From Pseudomonadota bacterium (lineage in GTDB: Bacteria > Pseudomonadota > Gammaproteobacteria > Burkholderiales > Burkholderiaceae_C), in the NCBI GenBank assembly GCA_018241405.1, contig JAFEDY010000025.1:1-41221 (forward strand): a stretch of DNA of 41,221 nt, in the 5' to 3' direction. Made by a program: the position numbers and the translations under genes. The notes beneath the pieces were generated by a model. That model did no database searches and had not been told where the DNA came from. It saw only the letters and a program-made list of their open reading frames with translations. Positions 16,825 through 25,132 of this stretch are shown here, one piece after another; the first letter of the stretch is position 1; each line of letters starts with the position of its first letter.

Positions 16825-19550
16825 CGCAGAGCCCGCCCGTCGTCCGCCTGCAGGATGTGCGCCAGCACTATGGCCAGACGCAGGCGCTGGCCGGCGTCAC
16901 GCTGGACGTGCCGGCCGGCTGCATGGTGGGGTTGATCGGCCCGGACGGCGTGGGCAAGTCCAGCCTGCTGTCGCTGATCGCCGGCGCGCGCGCGGTGCAG
17001 GCGGGCAGCGTGCAGGTGCTCGGCGGCGACATGGCGAGCAAGGCGCACCGCGACGCCGTCTGCCCACGCATCGCCTACATGCCCCAGGGCCTGGGCAAGA
17101 ACCTCTACCCCACGCTGTCGGTCGAGGAGAACCTGCAGTTCTTCGCCCGCCTGTTCGGCCACTCGGCGGCCGAGCGGCGCCGGCGCATCGATGAGCTCAC
17201 GCGCTCCACCGGCCTGCACGCGTTCCTGAACCGGCCGGCGGGCAAGCTCTCGGGCGGCATGAAGCAAAAGCTCGGCCTGTGCTGCGCGCTGATCCACGAC
17301 CCGGACCTGCTCATCCTCGACGAACCCACCACCGGCGTCGATCCGCTGGCGCGCGCCCAGTTCTGGGACCTGATCGAGCGCATCCGCCGCCAGCGCCCCG
17401 CCATGAGCGTGATGGTGGCCACGGCCTACATGGACGAGGCGCAACGCTTTCACTGGCTGGTGGCCATGGACGAGGGCCAGGTGCTGGCCACGGGCGCGCC
17501 GCAGGAGCTGCTGGCGCGCACCGGCTGCGGCTCGCTGGAGGACGCCTTCATCGCCCTCATGCCCGAGGAGAAAAAGCGCGGCCACCAGGCGGTGGTGATT
17601 CCGCCGCTGCAGGTGGACGACGCGGATGTGGCCATCGAGGCCCAAGGCCTGACGATGCGCTTTGGCGACTTCACGGCCGTCGATCACGTCGACTTCCGCA
17701 TCCGCCGCGGCGAGATCTTCGGCTTCCTGGGCTCCAACGGCTGCGGCAAATCGACGACCATGAAGATGCTCTGCGGCCTGCTGCCCGCGAGCGAGGGCCA
17801 GGCCTGGCTGTTTGGCAAGCCGGTAGACCCGCACGACATCGACACGCGCCGGCGCGTGGGCTATATGTCCCAGGCGTTCTCGCTGTATGGCGAGCTGACG
17901 GTGCGCCAGAACCTGGTGCTGCACGCGCAGCTGTTCCACGTGCCCGCCGACCAGCAGGCCGCACGCGTGCAGGCCATGGTGGAGCGCTTTGAGCTGCAGG
18001 AGGTGCTGGACGCCCTGCCCGAAAGCCTGCCGCTGGGCGTGCGCCAGCGCCTGTCGCTGGCCGTGGCCATGGTGCACCAGCCCGAGCTCCTGATCCTGGA
18101 CGAACCGACCTCGGGCGTGGACCCGATTGCGCGCGACCGCTTCTGGCAGCTGCTGGCCGACCTGTCGCGGCGCGACCGGGTGACCATCTTCATCTCCACC
18201 CACTTCATGAACGAGGCCGCGCGCTGCGACCGCATGTCCATGATGCACGCCGGGCGCGTACTCGACAGCGACCGGCCCGCCGCACTGATTGCCCAGCGCG
18301 GCGCGGCGACGCTGGAAGAGGCCTTCATCGGCTACCTGGTCGAAGCCGGGGGCGACGCGCCCGCAGCCGACGATGCCCCCGCCGCCGAAGCCGTGCAGAC
18401 CACGCCTGCTGCAGCCCACAAGCCAGCGGCCTTCAGCCTGCAGCGCCTGTTCAGCTACCTGTGGCGCGAGGCGCTGGAGCTGCAGCGCGACCCGGTGCGC
18501 GCCGCCATGGCGCTGCTCGGCTCGCTGGTGCTGATGTTCGTGATCGGCTACGGCATCACGCTGGACGTGGAGAACCTGTCCTACGCCGTGCTCGACCGCG
18601 ACCGCACGCAGGCGAGCCAGAACTACGCGCTGAACCTGGCCGGCTCACGCTACTTCGTCGAACAAGCGCCCATCGTTGATGAGGCCGACCTCGACCGGCG
18701 CATGCGCAGCGGCGAGCTGTCGCTGGCCATCGAGATCCCGCCCGGCTTCGGGCGCGACATGCTGCGCGGCCGGCCCGTGCAGATCGCCGCCTGGATCGAC
18801 GGCGCCATGCCGCAGCGCGCCGAGACCATTCGCGGCTATGTGGGCGGCCTGCACCAGCAATGGCTGGCCCAGCAGCTGCGCGAGCGCGGCATCGCGCTGC
18901 CGCAGGCGGCCAGCATAGAGACGCGCTTTCGCTACAACCCCGACGTGAAGAGCCTGCCCGCCATGGTGCCCGCCGTGATTGCACTGCTGCTGCTGATGCT
19001 GCCGGCCATGCTGACGGCGCTGGCCGTGGTGCGCGAGAAGGAGCTGGGCTCCATCATCAACCTGTACGTCACGCCGGTGACGCGGCTGGAGTTCCTGATT
19101 GGCAAGCAGCTGCCCTACGTCGGGCTGGCGATGCTGAATTTCTTGCTGATGTGCGCCGCCGCCATCACCGTGTTCGGCGTGCTTATCACCGGCAGCTTCT
19201 GGGCGCTGGCGCTGGCGGCGCTGGTGTACGCCATCGTCGCCACGGGCATTGGCCTGGTCGCCTCGGCGATCACCAACAGCCAGAGCGCGGCCATGTTCAT
19301 TGCGCTGGTGGTCACCATGGTGCCGGCGGTGCAGTTCAGCGGGCTGCTGCACCCCGTCACATCGCTGGAGGGGGCGGGCCGCGTGATCGGCGACATCTTC
19401 CCCGCGACCTACATGCTCATCATCAGCCGGGGCGTGTTCAGCAAGGCCCTGGGCCTGGGCGAGCTGGGCGGCGTGCTGGTGCCGCTGTTGATCGCGGTGC
19501 CGGTGGTCATGGGCGCGGCCGTGCTGCTACTAAAAAAGCAGGAGTCGTGA
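16821..19550 (+). CDS. rbbA: RbbA-type ABC transporter: two ATPase domains fused to a permease
   Basis: A 909-residue protein co-linear with E. coli RbbA/YhiH. ATPase 1 has the Walker [10 protein letters not shown] (residues 40-48), [11 protein letters not shown] and [13 protein letters not shown]. ATPase 2 has [10 protein letters not shown] (from residue 304), a degenerate signature [12 protein letters not shown] and [13 protein letters not shown]. The C-terminal ABC-2 type membrane domain has one helix near 562-584, a periplasmic portion ([16 protein letters not shown]) and a helix cluster from about 712 to the end. E. coli RbbA has been reported as ribosome-associated, but the gene order here (channel, adaptor, this gene, second permease) argues for an export role. 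The ATG at 16821 overlaps the adaptor stop. The second domain's altered signature motif is a family trait. Confidence 0.94.
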   Translation: MTQSPPVVRLQDVRQHYGQTQALAGVTLDVPAGCMVGLIGPDGVGKSSLLSLIAGARAVQAGSVQVLGGDMASKAHRDAVCPRIAYMPQGLGKNLYPTLSVEENLQFFARLFGHSAAERRRRIDELTRSTGLHAFLNRPAGKLSGGMKQKLGLCCALIHDPDLLILDEPTTGVDPLARAQFWDLIERIRRQRPAMSVMVATAYMDEAQRFHWLVAMDEGQVLATGAPQELLARTGCGSLEDAFIALMPEEKKRGHQAVVIPPLQVDDADVAIEAQGLTMRFGDFTAVDHVDFRIRRGEIFGFLGSNGCGKSTTMKMLCGLLPASEGQAWLFGKPVDPHDIDTRRRVGYMSQAFSLYGELTVRQNLVLHAQLFHVPADQQAARVQAMVERFELQEVLDALPESLPLGVRQRLSLAVAMVHQPELLILDEPTSGVDPIARDRFWQLLADLSRRDRVTIFISTHFMNEAARCDRMSMMHAGRVLDSDRPAALIAQRGAATLEEAFIGYLVEAGGDAPAADDAPAAEAVQTTPAAAHKPAAFSLQRLFSYLWREALELQRDPVRAAMALLGSLVLMFVIGYGITLDVENLSYAVLDRDRTQASQNYALNLAGSRYFVEQAPIVDEADLDRRMRSGELSLAIEIPPGFGRDMLRGRPVQIAAWIDGAMPQRAETIRGYVGGLHQQWLAQQLRERGIALPQAASIETRFRYNPDVKSLPAMVPAVIALLLLMLPAMLTALAVVREKELGSIINLYVTPVTRLEFLIGKQLPYVGLAMLNFLLMCAAAITVFGVLITGSFWALALAALVYAIVATGIGLVASAITNSQSAAMFIALVVTMVPAVQFSGLLHPVTSLEGAGRVIGDIFPATYMLIISRGVFSKALGLGELGGVLVPLLIAVPVVMGAAVLLLKKQES

Positions 19551-19554
19551 CGCC

Positions 19555-20691
19555 ATGAACGTCCTTACCCGCCATCTGGCCAACATCGCACGTCTGGGCG
19601 TCAAGGAGCTGTGGAGCCTGTGGCGCGACCCGATGATGCTGGTGCTCATCCTCTACCTGTTCACCGTGGCCGTGTATTCCTCGGCGCGCGCCATCCCGGA
19701 GACGCTGCACCTGGCGGCCATCGCCGTGGTCGATGAAGACCAATCGCCGCTGTCACAGCGCATCGTCGGCGCCTTCTACCCGCCGCTGTTCACCCAGCCG
19801 GCCGTGATCACGCGCAGCGAGATGGACGCCGGCATGGACAAGGGCGCCTACACCTTCGTGCTCAACATCCCGCCCAACTTCCAGCGCGATGTGCTGGCCG
19901 GCCGCGCGCCCGCCGTGCAGCTGAACGTGGACGCCACGCGCATGAGCCAGGCCTTCAGCGGCAGCGGCTACATCCAGCAGATCGTGCTCGGCGAGGTGCA
20001 GGACTTTGCGCGCCGCTATCGCGCCAGCACCACGCTGCCCGTGGACATGGTCACGCGCATGCGCTTCAACCCCACGCTGACCCAGGCCTGGTTCGGCAGC
20101 GTGATGCAGTACATCAACTACATCACGCTGGTGTCCATCCTGCTGACCGGCGCGGCGCTGATCCGCGAGCGCGAGCATGGCACCGTGGAGCACCTGCTGG
20201 TCATGCCCGTGACGCCCACCGAGATCATGCTGGGCAAGGTCTGGTCCATGGGCCTGGTGGTGCTGGTGGCCGCGGCCCTGTCGCTGGTCTTCATGCTGCG
20301 CGGCGTGCTGGGCGTGCCCATCGAGGGCTCGGTGCCGCTGTTCCTCTCCGGGGTGGCGCTGCACCTGTTTGCCACCACGTCGATGGGCATCTTCCTGGCC
20401 ACGGTGGCGCGCACCATGCCGCAGTTCGGCCTGCTGGTGATACTGACCATATTGCCCATGCAGATGCTGTCGGGCGGCAGCACGCCGTTCGAATCGATGC
20501 CGCTGTTCGTGCAGCGCGTGATGCAGGTGGCGCCGACCACGCATTTCGTGGAACTGGCGCAGGCCATCCTGTACCGCGGCGCCGGGATGGCGGCAGTGTG
20601 GAAGCCCTACCTGATCCTGGCGATCATCGGCAGCACGCTGTTTGCGCTGTCGCTGGCACGTTTTCGCAAGACCATCAGCCAGATGGCCTAA
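19555..20691 (+). CDS. yhhJ: ABC-2 type permease, YhhJ-like
   Basis: A 378-residue inner-membrane permease expected to pair with the RbbA-type protein. It has an N-terminal helix (LVLILYLFTVAVYSSA), a large periplasmic domain of about 140 residues with the NPTLTQAWFGSVMQY motif, then five or six helices. These start with INYITLVSILLTGAALIREREHGTVEHLLVMPVTPTEI, the typical ABC-2 permease signature, and include LPMQMLSGGSTPFESMP. The ATG at 19555 follows the rbbA stop by 4 nt. The next gene starts 15 nt after its stop, so the exporter block is embedded in the metabolic operon without a break. Confidence 0.93.
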   Translation: MNVLTRHLANIARLGVKELWSLWRDPMMLVLILYLFTVAVYSSARAIPETLHLAAIAVVDEDQSPLSQRIVGAFYPPLFTQPAVITRSEMDAGMDKGAYTFVLNIPPNFQRDVLAGRAPAVQLNVDATRMSQAFSGSGYIQQIVLGEVQDFARRYRASTTLPVDMVTRMRFNPTLTQAWFGSVMQYINYITLVSILLTGAALIREREHGTVEHLLVMPVTPTEIMLGKVWSMGLVVLVAAALSLVFMLRGVLGVPIEGSVPLFLSGVALHLFATTSMGIFLATVARTMPQFGLLVILTILPMQMLSGGSTPFESMPLFVQRVMQVAPTTHFVELAQAILYRGAGMAAVWKPYLILAIIGSTLFALSLARFRKTISQMA

Positions 20692-20706
20692 CCCCAAAGG
20701 AGTTTT

Positions 20707-22143
20707 ATGCCTGACACCCCCCTTGCCCCGAGCACGCCGCAGGACGATCTTGCCATCGTGCGCAACCGCACCTTCGATGAGATCGCCGTCGGCGACAGCG
20801 CCAGTATCGAGCGCACGCTGACCCGCCAGGACATACAGCTCTTCGCCCTGCTCTCGGGCGACGTGAACCCGCAGCACCTGGATGCGGAATTTGCCGCCTC
20901 CACGCGCTTTCACGGCGTCATTGCCCACGGCATGCTGGGCGGCGCGCTGATCTCGGCCGTGCTGGGCACGCGCCTGCCCGGGCCGGGCACCATTTACCTG
21001 GGGCAGACGCTGAAGTTTTTGGCGCCCGTGCGCATTGGCGACCGGCTGCGCATTACCGTCACGGTGAGCGCGCGCGACGAGACCAAAAAGCGCCTGACGC
21101 TGGCCTGCAGCTGCGTGAACCAGGACGGCGCCACCGTCATCAGCGGCGAGGCTCAGGTGGTCGCCCCCACCGAGCGCGTGGAACGCGCGCGCACCACCCT
21201 GCCCGAGGTGCGCCTGCGCGTGGGCCAGGACGGCGTGCAGCGCCTGCTGGAGCATGTGCGCCCGCTGGGCGCGCTGCGCACCGCCGTCGTCCACCCCTGC
21301 GACGCGCTGAGCCTGGGCGGTGCGCTGGATGCGCATGCCGCCGGCCTGATCGACCCGGTGCTGGTGGCGCCGCGTGCCCGTCTGATGGCCGTGGCGCAGC
21401 AGGCCGGGCTGGATCTGGCCGGCATCGCCATCGAAGACGTGCCGCACAGCCACGCCGCCGCCGCGCGCGCCGTGGCCATGGTGCAGGAGGGCCAGGTGCA
21501 GGCCCTCATGAAGGGCAGCCTGCACACCGACGAACTGATGGCCGCCGTGGTGGCCACGGACGGCGGCCTGCGCACCAAGCGCCGCGTGAGCCACTGCTTC
21601 GTGATGCAGACCCCCGCCTACCCGCGCCCCTTCATCATCACCGACGCGGCCATCAACATCGCGCCCACGCTGGAGCACAAGGCCGACATTGTGCGCAATG
21701 CCATCGACCTGGCCCATGCCATAGGCGTGGCCGAGCCGCGCGTGGCCATCCTCGCCGCCGTGGAAACGGTGACCGCCAGCATGCCCGCCACGCTGGACGC
21801 GGCCGCGCTGTGCAAGATGGCCGACCGCGGCCAGATCACCGGCGGCCTGCTCGACGGCCCGCTGGCCTTCGACAACGCCGTGTCGATCGCGGCGGCGCGC
21901 ACCAAGGGCATAGTCTCCGAGGTGGCGGGCCGCGCCGACATCCTGGTCGTGCCGGATCTGGAGAGCGGCAACATGCTGGCCAAACAGCTCGAATACCTGG
22001 GCGAGGCGGCCACGGCCGGCATCGTGCTGGGCGCGCGCGTGCCCATCGTGCTCACCAGCCGCGCCGACTCGCGCGAAACGCGCCTGGCCTCCTGCGCCGT
22101 CGGCGTGCTGCTGGCGCACCACTACAAGGGAGCACCGCTATGA
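20707..22143 (+). CDS. Bifunctional MaoC-type enoyl-CoA hydratase / phosphate acyltransferase
   Basis: A 478-residue fusion. Residues about 20-150 are a MaoC/PhaJ-like hot-dog domain (SGDVNPQHLDAEFAASTRFHGVIAHGML holds the Asp/His dyad of (R)-specific enoyl-CoA hydratases). Residues about 165-475 are a phosphotransacetylase/phosphotransbutyrylase domain (LMKGSLHTDELMAAVV, FIITDAAINIAPTLEHKADI, GPLAFDNAVS, ILVVPDLESGNMLAKQL). The first activity would supply (R)-3-hydroxyacyl-CoA for PhaC; the second converts acyl-CoA and phosphate to acyl phosphate for the kinase encoded next. AAAGGAG stands before the ATG at 20707, and the stop overlaps the ackA start (ATGA). The acyl chain preference cannot be read from sequence. 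Confidence 0.93.
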   Translation: MPDTPLAPSTPQDDLAIVRNRTFDEIAVGDSASIERTLTRQDIQLFALLSGDVNPQHLDAEFAASTRFHGVIAHGMLGGALISAVLGTRLPGPGTIYLGQTLKFLAPVRIGDRLRITVTVSARDETKKRLTLACSCVNQDGATVISGEAQVVAPTERVERARTTLPEVRLRVGQDGVQRLLEHVRPLGALRTAVVHPCDALSLGGALDAHAAGLIDPVLVAPRARLMAVAQQAGLDLAGIAIEDVPHSHAAAARAVAMVQEGQVQALMKGSLHTDELMAAVVATDGGLRTKRRVSHCFVMQTPAYPRPFIITDAAINIAPTLEHKADIVRNAIDLAHAIGVAEPRVAILAAVETVTASMPATLDAAALCKMADRGQITGGLLDGPLAFDNAVSIAAARTKGIVSEVAGRADILVVPDLESGNMLAKQLEYLGEAATAGIVLGARVPIVLTSRADSRETRLASCAVGVLLAHHYKGAPL

Positions 22144-23330
22144 GTGACCTGATCCTGGTTTTGAACTGCGGCTCGTCGAGCATCAAGTTCGGGCTCTTCG
22201 ACGCCAGCGCCCAGCCCCTGCCGCGCCAGCCGCTGTGGAACGGCAAGGTGGACGGCATCACCGGCCCCGCACCGACCTTTGGCGAAACCGGCGTGGCGCC
22301 CGGCCCCGTGGCGCTGGATGCGGCCCACCCCTACAACGCCGCGCTGCAGCACATACGCGCACGCGTGCTGGAGCGCGTGGCGCGCGGCGACCACCGCATC
22401 ACGGCCGTGGCGCACCGCGTGGTGCATGGCGGCGCCAAATACTCCGACCCGGTGCGCGTGGACGCGGCCGTGCTGGCCGACCTGCGCGGCTACATACCGC
22501 TGGCGCCTCTGCACCAGCCGTTTGCGCTCGAAGCCATTGCCGCGCTGCTGCACCACATGCCGGATCTGCCGCAGGTGGCCTGCTTTGACACGGCCTTCCA
22601 CCACACGCTGCCCCAGGTCGAGAAGATGCTGCCCCTGTCCTGGGACGCGTGGGAGCGCGGCCTGCGCCGCTACGGCTTTCATGGCCTGTCCTACGAATTC
22701 ATGTCGCTGGCCCTGGCCGAGCGCCATGGCGACGCCGCGCGCGGGCGCACCATCGTCGCCCACCTGGGCAGCGGCGCCAGCCTGTGCGCCATGCAGGGGC
22801 TGCAAAGCGTCGCCACCACCATGGGGTTTTCGGCCCTCGATGGCCTGATGATGGGCACGCGCTGCGGCGCGCTCGACCCCGGTGCGCTGCTGTACCTGAT
22901 GGAGATCGAGAAGCTCTCGCTGCAGGAGGTGGGCCAGCTGCTCTACCACGGCAGCGGCCTGCTGGGCCTGTCGGGCGTGTCGTCCGACCCGCGCGTGCTG
23001 CTGACACAAGAATCCGGCAACGCCCGCGTGCAGGCCGCGCTGGCGCTGTACGTGCGCCGCATCGTGCGCGAGATCGGCGCGCTGGTGGCCGTGCTGGGCG
23101 GCGTGGACATGCTGGTGTTCACCGCCGGCATTGGCGAGCACAACGCCGCCATCCGCGAGCGCGTCTGCGCCGGCCTGGCCTGGCTGGGCGTGGCCGTTGA
23201 TGCCCAGGCCAACGCGCAGAGCGCCGACCTGATCTCCAGTCCGGCAAGCCGCATCCCCGTGGCCGTGGAGCGCACCAACGAGGAATGGGTGGCCGCCTGG
23301 CACGCCACGCGCCTGCTGGGCGCACATTAA
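22140..23330 (+). CDS. ackA: Acetate/propionate-family kinase
   Basis: A 396-residue ASKHA-fold kinase making ATP from acyl phosphate and ADP (or the reverse). The N-terminal LVLNCGSSSIKFGLF, AHRVVHGGAKYSDPV, FDTAFHHTLP, RRYGFHGLSYEF, HLGSGASLCAM, TMGFSALDGLMMGTRCGALDPG and FTAGIGEHNAAIRERVC are the classical acetate kinase motifs, all intact. It is the last of the eight-gene run and overlaps the phosphotransacylase gene by 4 nt. Together they form a substrate-level phosphorylation pair. The substrate could be acetyl, propionyl or butyryl phosphate. Confidence 0.95.
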   Translation: MSDLILVLNCGSSSIKFGLFDASAQPLPRQPLWNGKVDGITGPAPTFGETGVAPGPVALDAAHPYNAALQHIRARVLERVARGDHRITAVAHRVVHGGAKYSDPVRVDAAVLADLRGYIPLAPLHQPFALEAIAALLHHMPDLPQVACFDTAFHHTLPQVEKMLPLSWDAWERGLRRYGFHGLSYEFMSLALAERHGDAARGRTIVAHLGSGASLCAMQGLQSVATTMGFSALDGLMMGTRCGALDPGALLYLMEIEKLSLQEVGQLLYHGSGLLGLSGVSSDPRVLLTQESGNARVQAALALYVRRIVREIGALVAVLGGVDMLVFTAGIGEHNAAIRERVCAGLAWLGVAVDAQANAQSADLISSPASRIPVAVERTNEEWVAAWHATRLLGAH

Positions 23331-23361
23331 AGCGCCTCAAACGGCGCCCATGGCCCCCTCC

Positions 23362-23367
23362 TAAAAT
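23362..23367 (+). promoter_or_regulatory. Candidate -10 box for pgpA-cinA
   Basis: TAAAAT lies only 6 nt before the ATG at 23374, implying a nearly leaderless transcript if used. No clear -35 is visible. The site would separate the pgpA-cinA unit from the ackA operon. Confidence 0.3.
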
Positions 23368-23373
23368 CGCGCG

Positions 23374-23901
23374 ATGTCCAACGCCTCCGATATCGCCCCG
23401 CCGCGCCGCCCCAGCGTGCGCTTTCTGCTGGCCCACCCCGCCCATTTCCTGGCCCTGGGCCTGGGCAGCGGACTGTCGCCCGTGGCGCCTGGCACGGTGG
23501 GCACGCTGTGGGGCTGGCTGGCCTTTCTGGCGCTGCAGCTGTGGCTCACCCCGCTGGGCATGGGCCTGCTGATCGCGCTGGCGCTGCCCGTGGGCTGGTG
23601 GGCCTGCACCGTCACGGCGCGCCATATGGGCGTGGCCGATCCGGGCAGCATCGTCTGGGACGAGGTCGTCGCCATCTGGATCGTGCTGTGGCTGGCCATG
23701 CCCATGGGCTTCTGGGGCCAGCTCATCGCGTTTGCGCTGTTCCGCTACTTCGACGCCGCCAAGCCCGGCCCCGTGGCCTGGGCCGACCGGCAGTTCAAGG
23801 GCTTCGGCCCGCGCGGCGGCTTCGGCATCCTGTTCGACGACCTGGTGGCCGCGTTCTGCACGCTGCTGGTCATTGCGCTGTGGCGCCATCTTGCCGGGTA
23901 G
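23374..23901 (+). CDS. pgpA: Phosphatidylglycerophosphatase A
   Basis: Dephosphorylates phosphatidylglycerol phosphate in the inner membrane, giving phosphatidylglycerol. The 175-residue protein has the PgpA motifs GSGLSPVAPGTVGTLWGWLAF, DPGSIVWDEVVAIWI and GGFGILFDDLVAAF with four hydrophobic segments. The ATG at 23374 is followed by a short Pro/Arg-rich N-terminus before HPAHFLALGLGSG. It is directly followed by cinA (6 nt), the common order thiL-pgpA-cinA in betaproteobacteria, except that thiL is separated by the PHA/export operon. Confidence 0.94.
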   Translation: MSNASDIAPPRRPSVRFLLAHPAHFLALGLGSGLSPVAPGTVGTLWGWLAFLALQLWLTPLGMGLLIALALPVGWWACTVTARHMGVADPGSIVWDEVVAIWIVLWLAMPMGFWGQLIAFALFRYFDAAKPGPVAWADRQFKGFGPRGGFGILFDDLVAAFCTLLVIALWRHLAG

Positions 23902-23907
23902 CGCACC

Positions 23908-24423
23908 ATGACACTATCAAAAAATGAGCTGTCAACGCTTGATACACAAGCGCTGGCGGCCGATTTGACCTATATCTCCAGCACGCTGCTCACGTGCGGC
24001 TGGATGCTGGCCACGGCCGAGAGCTGCACGGGCGGCATGATCGCCGCCGCCTGCACCGACCTGGCAGGGTCCAGCCAATGGTTCGAGCGCGGCTTTGTGA
24101 GCTACTCCAACGCCGCCAAGACCGAGCTGCTGGGCGTGCCCGCCGGGCTCATCGCCCAGCATGGCGCCGTGAGCGAGCCCGTGGCCCGCGCCATGGCCGA
24201 GGGCGCCGTTCAACACAGCGCGGCCCAGGTCAGCGTGGCCGTCACCGGCGTCGCCGGCCCCACGGGCGGCACGCCGGACAAGCCGGTGGGCACGGTGTGG
24301 TTCGGCTGGCGCATCGATGGCACCACGCACAGCGAACTACGGCACTTCACCGGCGACCGCGCCGCCGTGCGCGCGCAGACGGTGCGCCATGCGCTGGCGC
24401 GGCTGGCGCAGTTGCTCGCCTAA
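23908..24423 (+). CDS. cinA: Nicotinamide-nucleotide amidase (CinA C-terminal domain, PncC type)
   Basis: Deamidates nicotinamide mononucleotide to nicotinate mononucleotide in NAD recycling. The 171-residue single-domain protein has LATAESCTGGMIAAACTDLAG (catalytic Ser), GFVSYSNAAKTELLGV, GAVSEPVARAMAEGA, and VTGVAGPTGGTPDKPVGTVWFG. The first ~22 residues (MTLSKNELSTLDTQALAADLTY) are encoded by a palindromic low-GC element (23911-23975) starting one codon after the ATG, so the element supplies the N-terminus. The stop codon overlaps an attC-like imperfect palindrome (24418-24460), and base composition drops sharply afterwards. Confidence 0.94.
   Translation: MTLSKNELSTLDTQALAADLTYISSTLLTCGWMLATAESCTGGMIAAACTDLAGSSQWFERGFVSYSNAAKTELLGVPAGLIAQHGAVSEPVARAMAEGAVQHSAAQVSVAVTGVAGPTGGTPDKPVGTVWFGWRIDGTTHSELRHFTGDRAAVRAQTVRHALARLAQLLA
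23911..23975 (+). repeat. AT-rich palindromic element copy at the start of cinA
   Basis: Begins ACACTATCAAAAAATGAGC, holds the hairpin CGCTTG (23936-23941) / CAAGCG (23947-23952) with a 5-nt loop, and ends in GATTTGACC, whose TTTGA is complementary to the TCAAA of the left arm. Same layout as the thiL copy. Confidence 0.65.
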
Positions 24424-24460
24424 ATTCCTGCAAGGGCTTCCCCAGCAATATTCGTTAGGG
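24418..24460. other. attC-like imperfect palindrome at the boundary of the low-GC patch
   Basis: CCTAA (24419-24423) pairs with TTAGG (24455-24459), and TGC with GCA further in, around a GGGCTTCCC core. The outer heptamers GCCTAAA and GTTAGGG each differ by one base from the attC consensus RYYYAAC/GTTRRRY. It is short for an attC site and no second site closes a cassette, so this is only a resemblance. It lies exactly where the GC content falls. Confidence 0.25.
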
Positions 24461-24463
24461 CTC

Positions 24464-25132
24464 ATGAAAACCATCTATCCACCACCACATGTATATGCGA
24501 ACCGCCGATTCGGATATTGGCGTGAACTTCTTGAGCATTGGGTGTTTCAAGTCGAGCGGGGGTACAGAGTAACGACGGGCAAAGATCCCGTCTACAAGTA
24601 CAAAGAGAGAACGAACGTAGGTCTTCTTGCTGCCGCAGCTACCGCCAATGGCTGGGTCGCATTGGAGGAGTGTCGGTCAGAGAAGATGACAAGAGACGAA
24701 GAGGACAGATACCAAGGTAGATCCGATCTCCGCATCTGGCGCGACAGCCGGCATCACGAACTGGAAGCGAAGTTCCTTCGCGTCGCGCTGAAATCAGAGT
24801 CGACGACCAGGCTCGATACTGCGACTGAAAACTCCATGCAGGATGCAGTGCGATCGCTCCCATCTGGCGCCAAGTTTGATCGAAAGATTGCACTTACTTT
24901 TGCAGTGCCAATGGTTACGACAAAGCAGTTCGAGAGACTAGGAAGCGAAGAGGTCAATCGCCTCTTGGCGGAACTCAACGAGTATGTTCTAAAGAACGCC
25001 AAGCCCGACTTCTTTGCTAGCGTCTACCCAGGCAAGGCGGAGGTATCAGGCCGACCCAATCGTGTCTCTTTGGGCGTTGTCTTGTTCGGCCGTGAGCCCG
25101 TTCAAGGTACCGAGCCGCATGAGGCCTCTTGA
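24464..25132 (+). CDS. Unrecognised 222-aa protein of lower GC content, possible PD-(D/E)XK-like fold
   Basis: I do not recognise a family. The gene is clearly lower in GC and uses A/T-ending codons more than its neighbours, suggesting recent acquisition. The protein is soluble, with no signal peptide or membrane helix, rich in charged and aromatic residues at the N-terminus (YANRRFGYWRELLEHWVFQVERGY). Residues 88-103 (DLRIWRDSRHHELEAK) have the spacing of a PD-(D/E)XK nuclease core: Asp88 at the end of one strand and Glu101-x-Lys103 in the next, with Glu68/Glu69 upstream. This is a motif-level guess only. The ATG at 24464 lies just behind the attC-like sequence, with no strong ribosome binding site. 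Its TGA overlaps the TTG of a possible 41-codon ORF. Confidence 0.72.
   Translation: MKTIYPPPHVYANRRFGYWRELLEHWVFQVERGYRVTTGKDPVYKYKERTNVGLLAAAATANGWVALEECRSEKMTRDEEDRYQGRSDLRIWRDSRHHELEAKFLRVALKSESTTRLDTATENSMQDAVRSLPSGAKFDRKIALTFAVPMVTTKQFERLGSEEVNRLLAELNEYVLKNAKPDFFASVYPGKAEVSGRPNRVSLGVVLFGREPVQGTEPHEAS

Noticed and set aside
15822..18419. Very long antisense open frame (865 codons) opposite the exporter genes, with similar ones at 1233-2840, 19753-22122 and 37317-39569
   Set aside because: These are typical high-GC shadow frames. The opposite strand encodes well-recognised proteins, and the antisense translations are low-complexity Ala/Gly/His/Arg-rich.
24317..24463. Upstream extension of the 222-aa protein
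   Set aside because: It would run through the cinA 3' end in another frame. The sequence there is Arg/Ala-rich shadow, and the ATG at 24464 is the sensible start.
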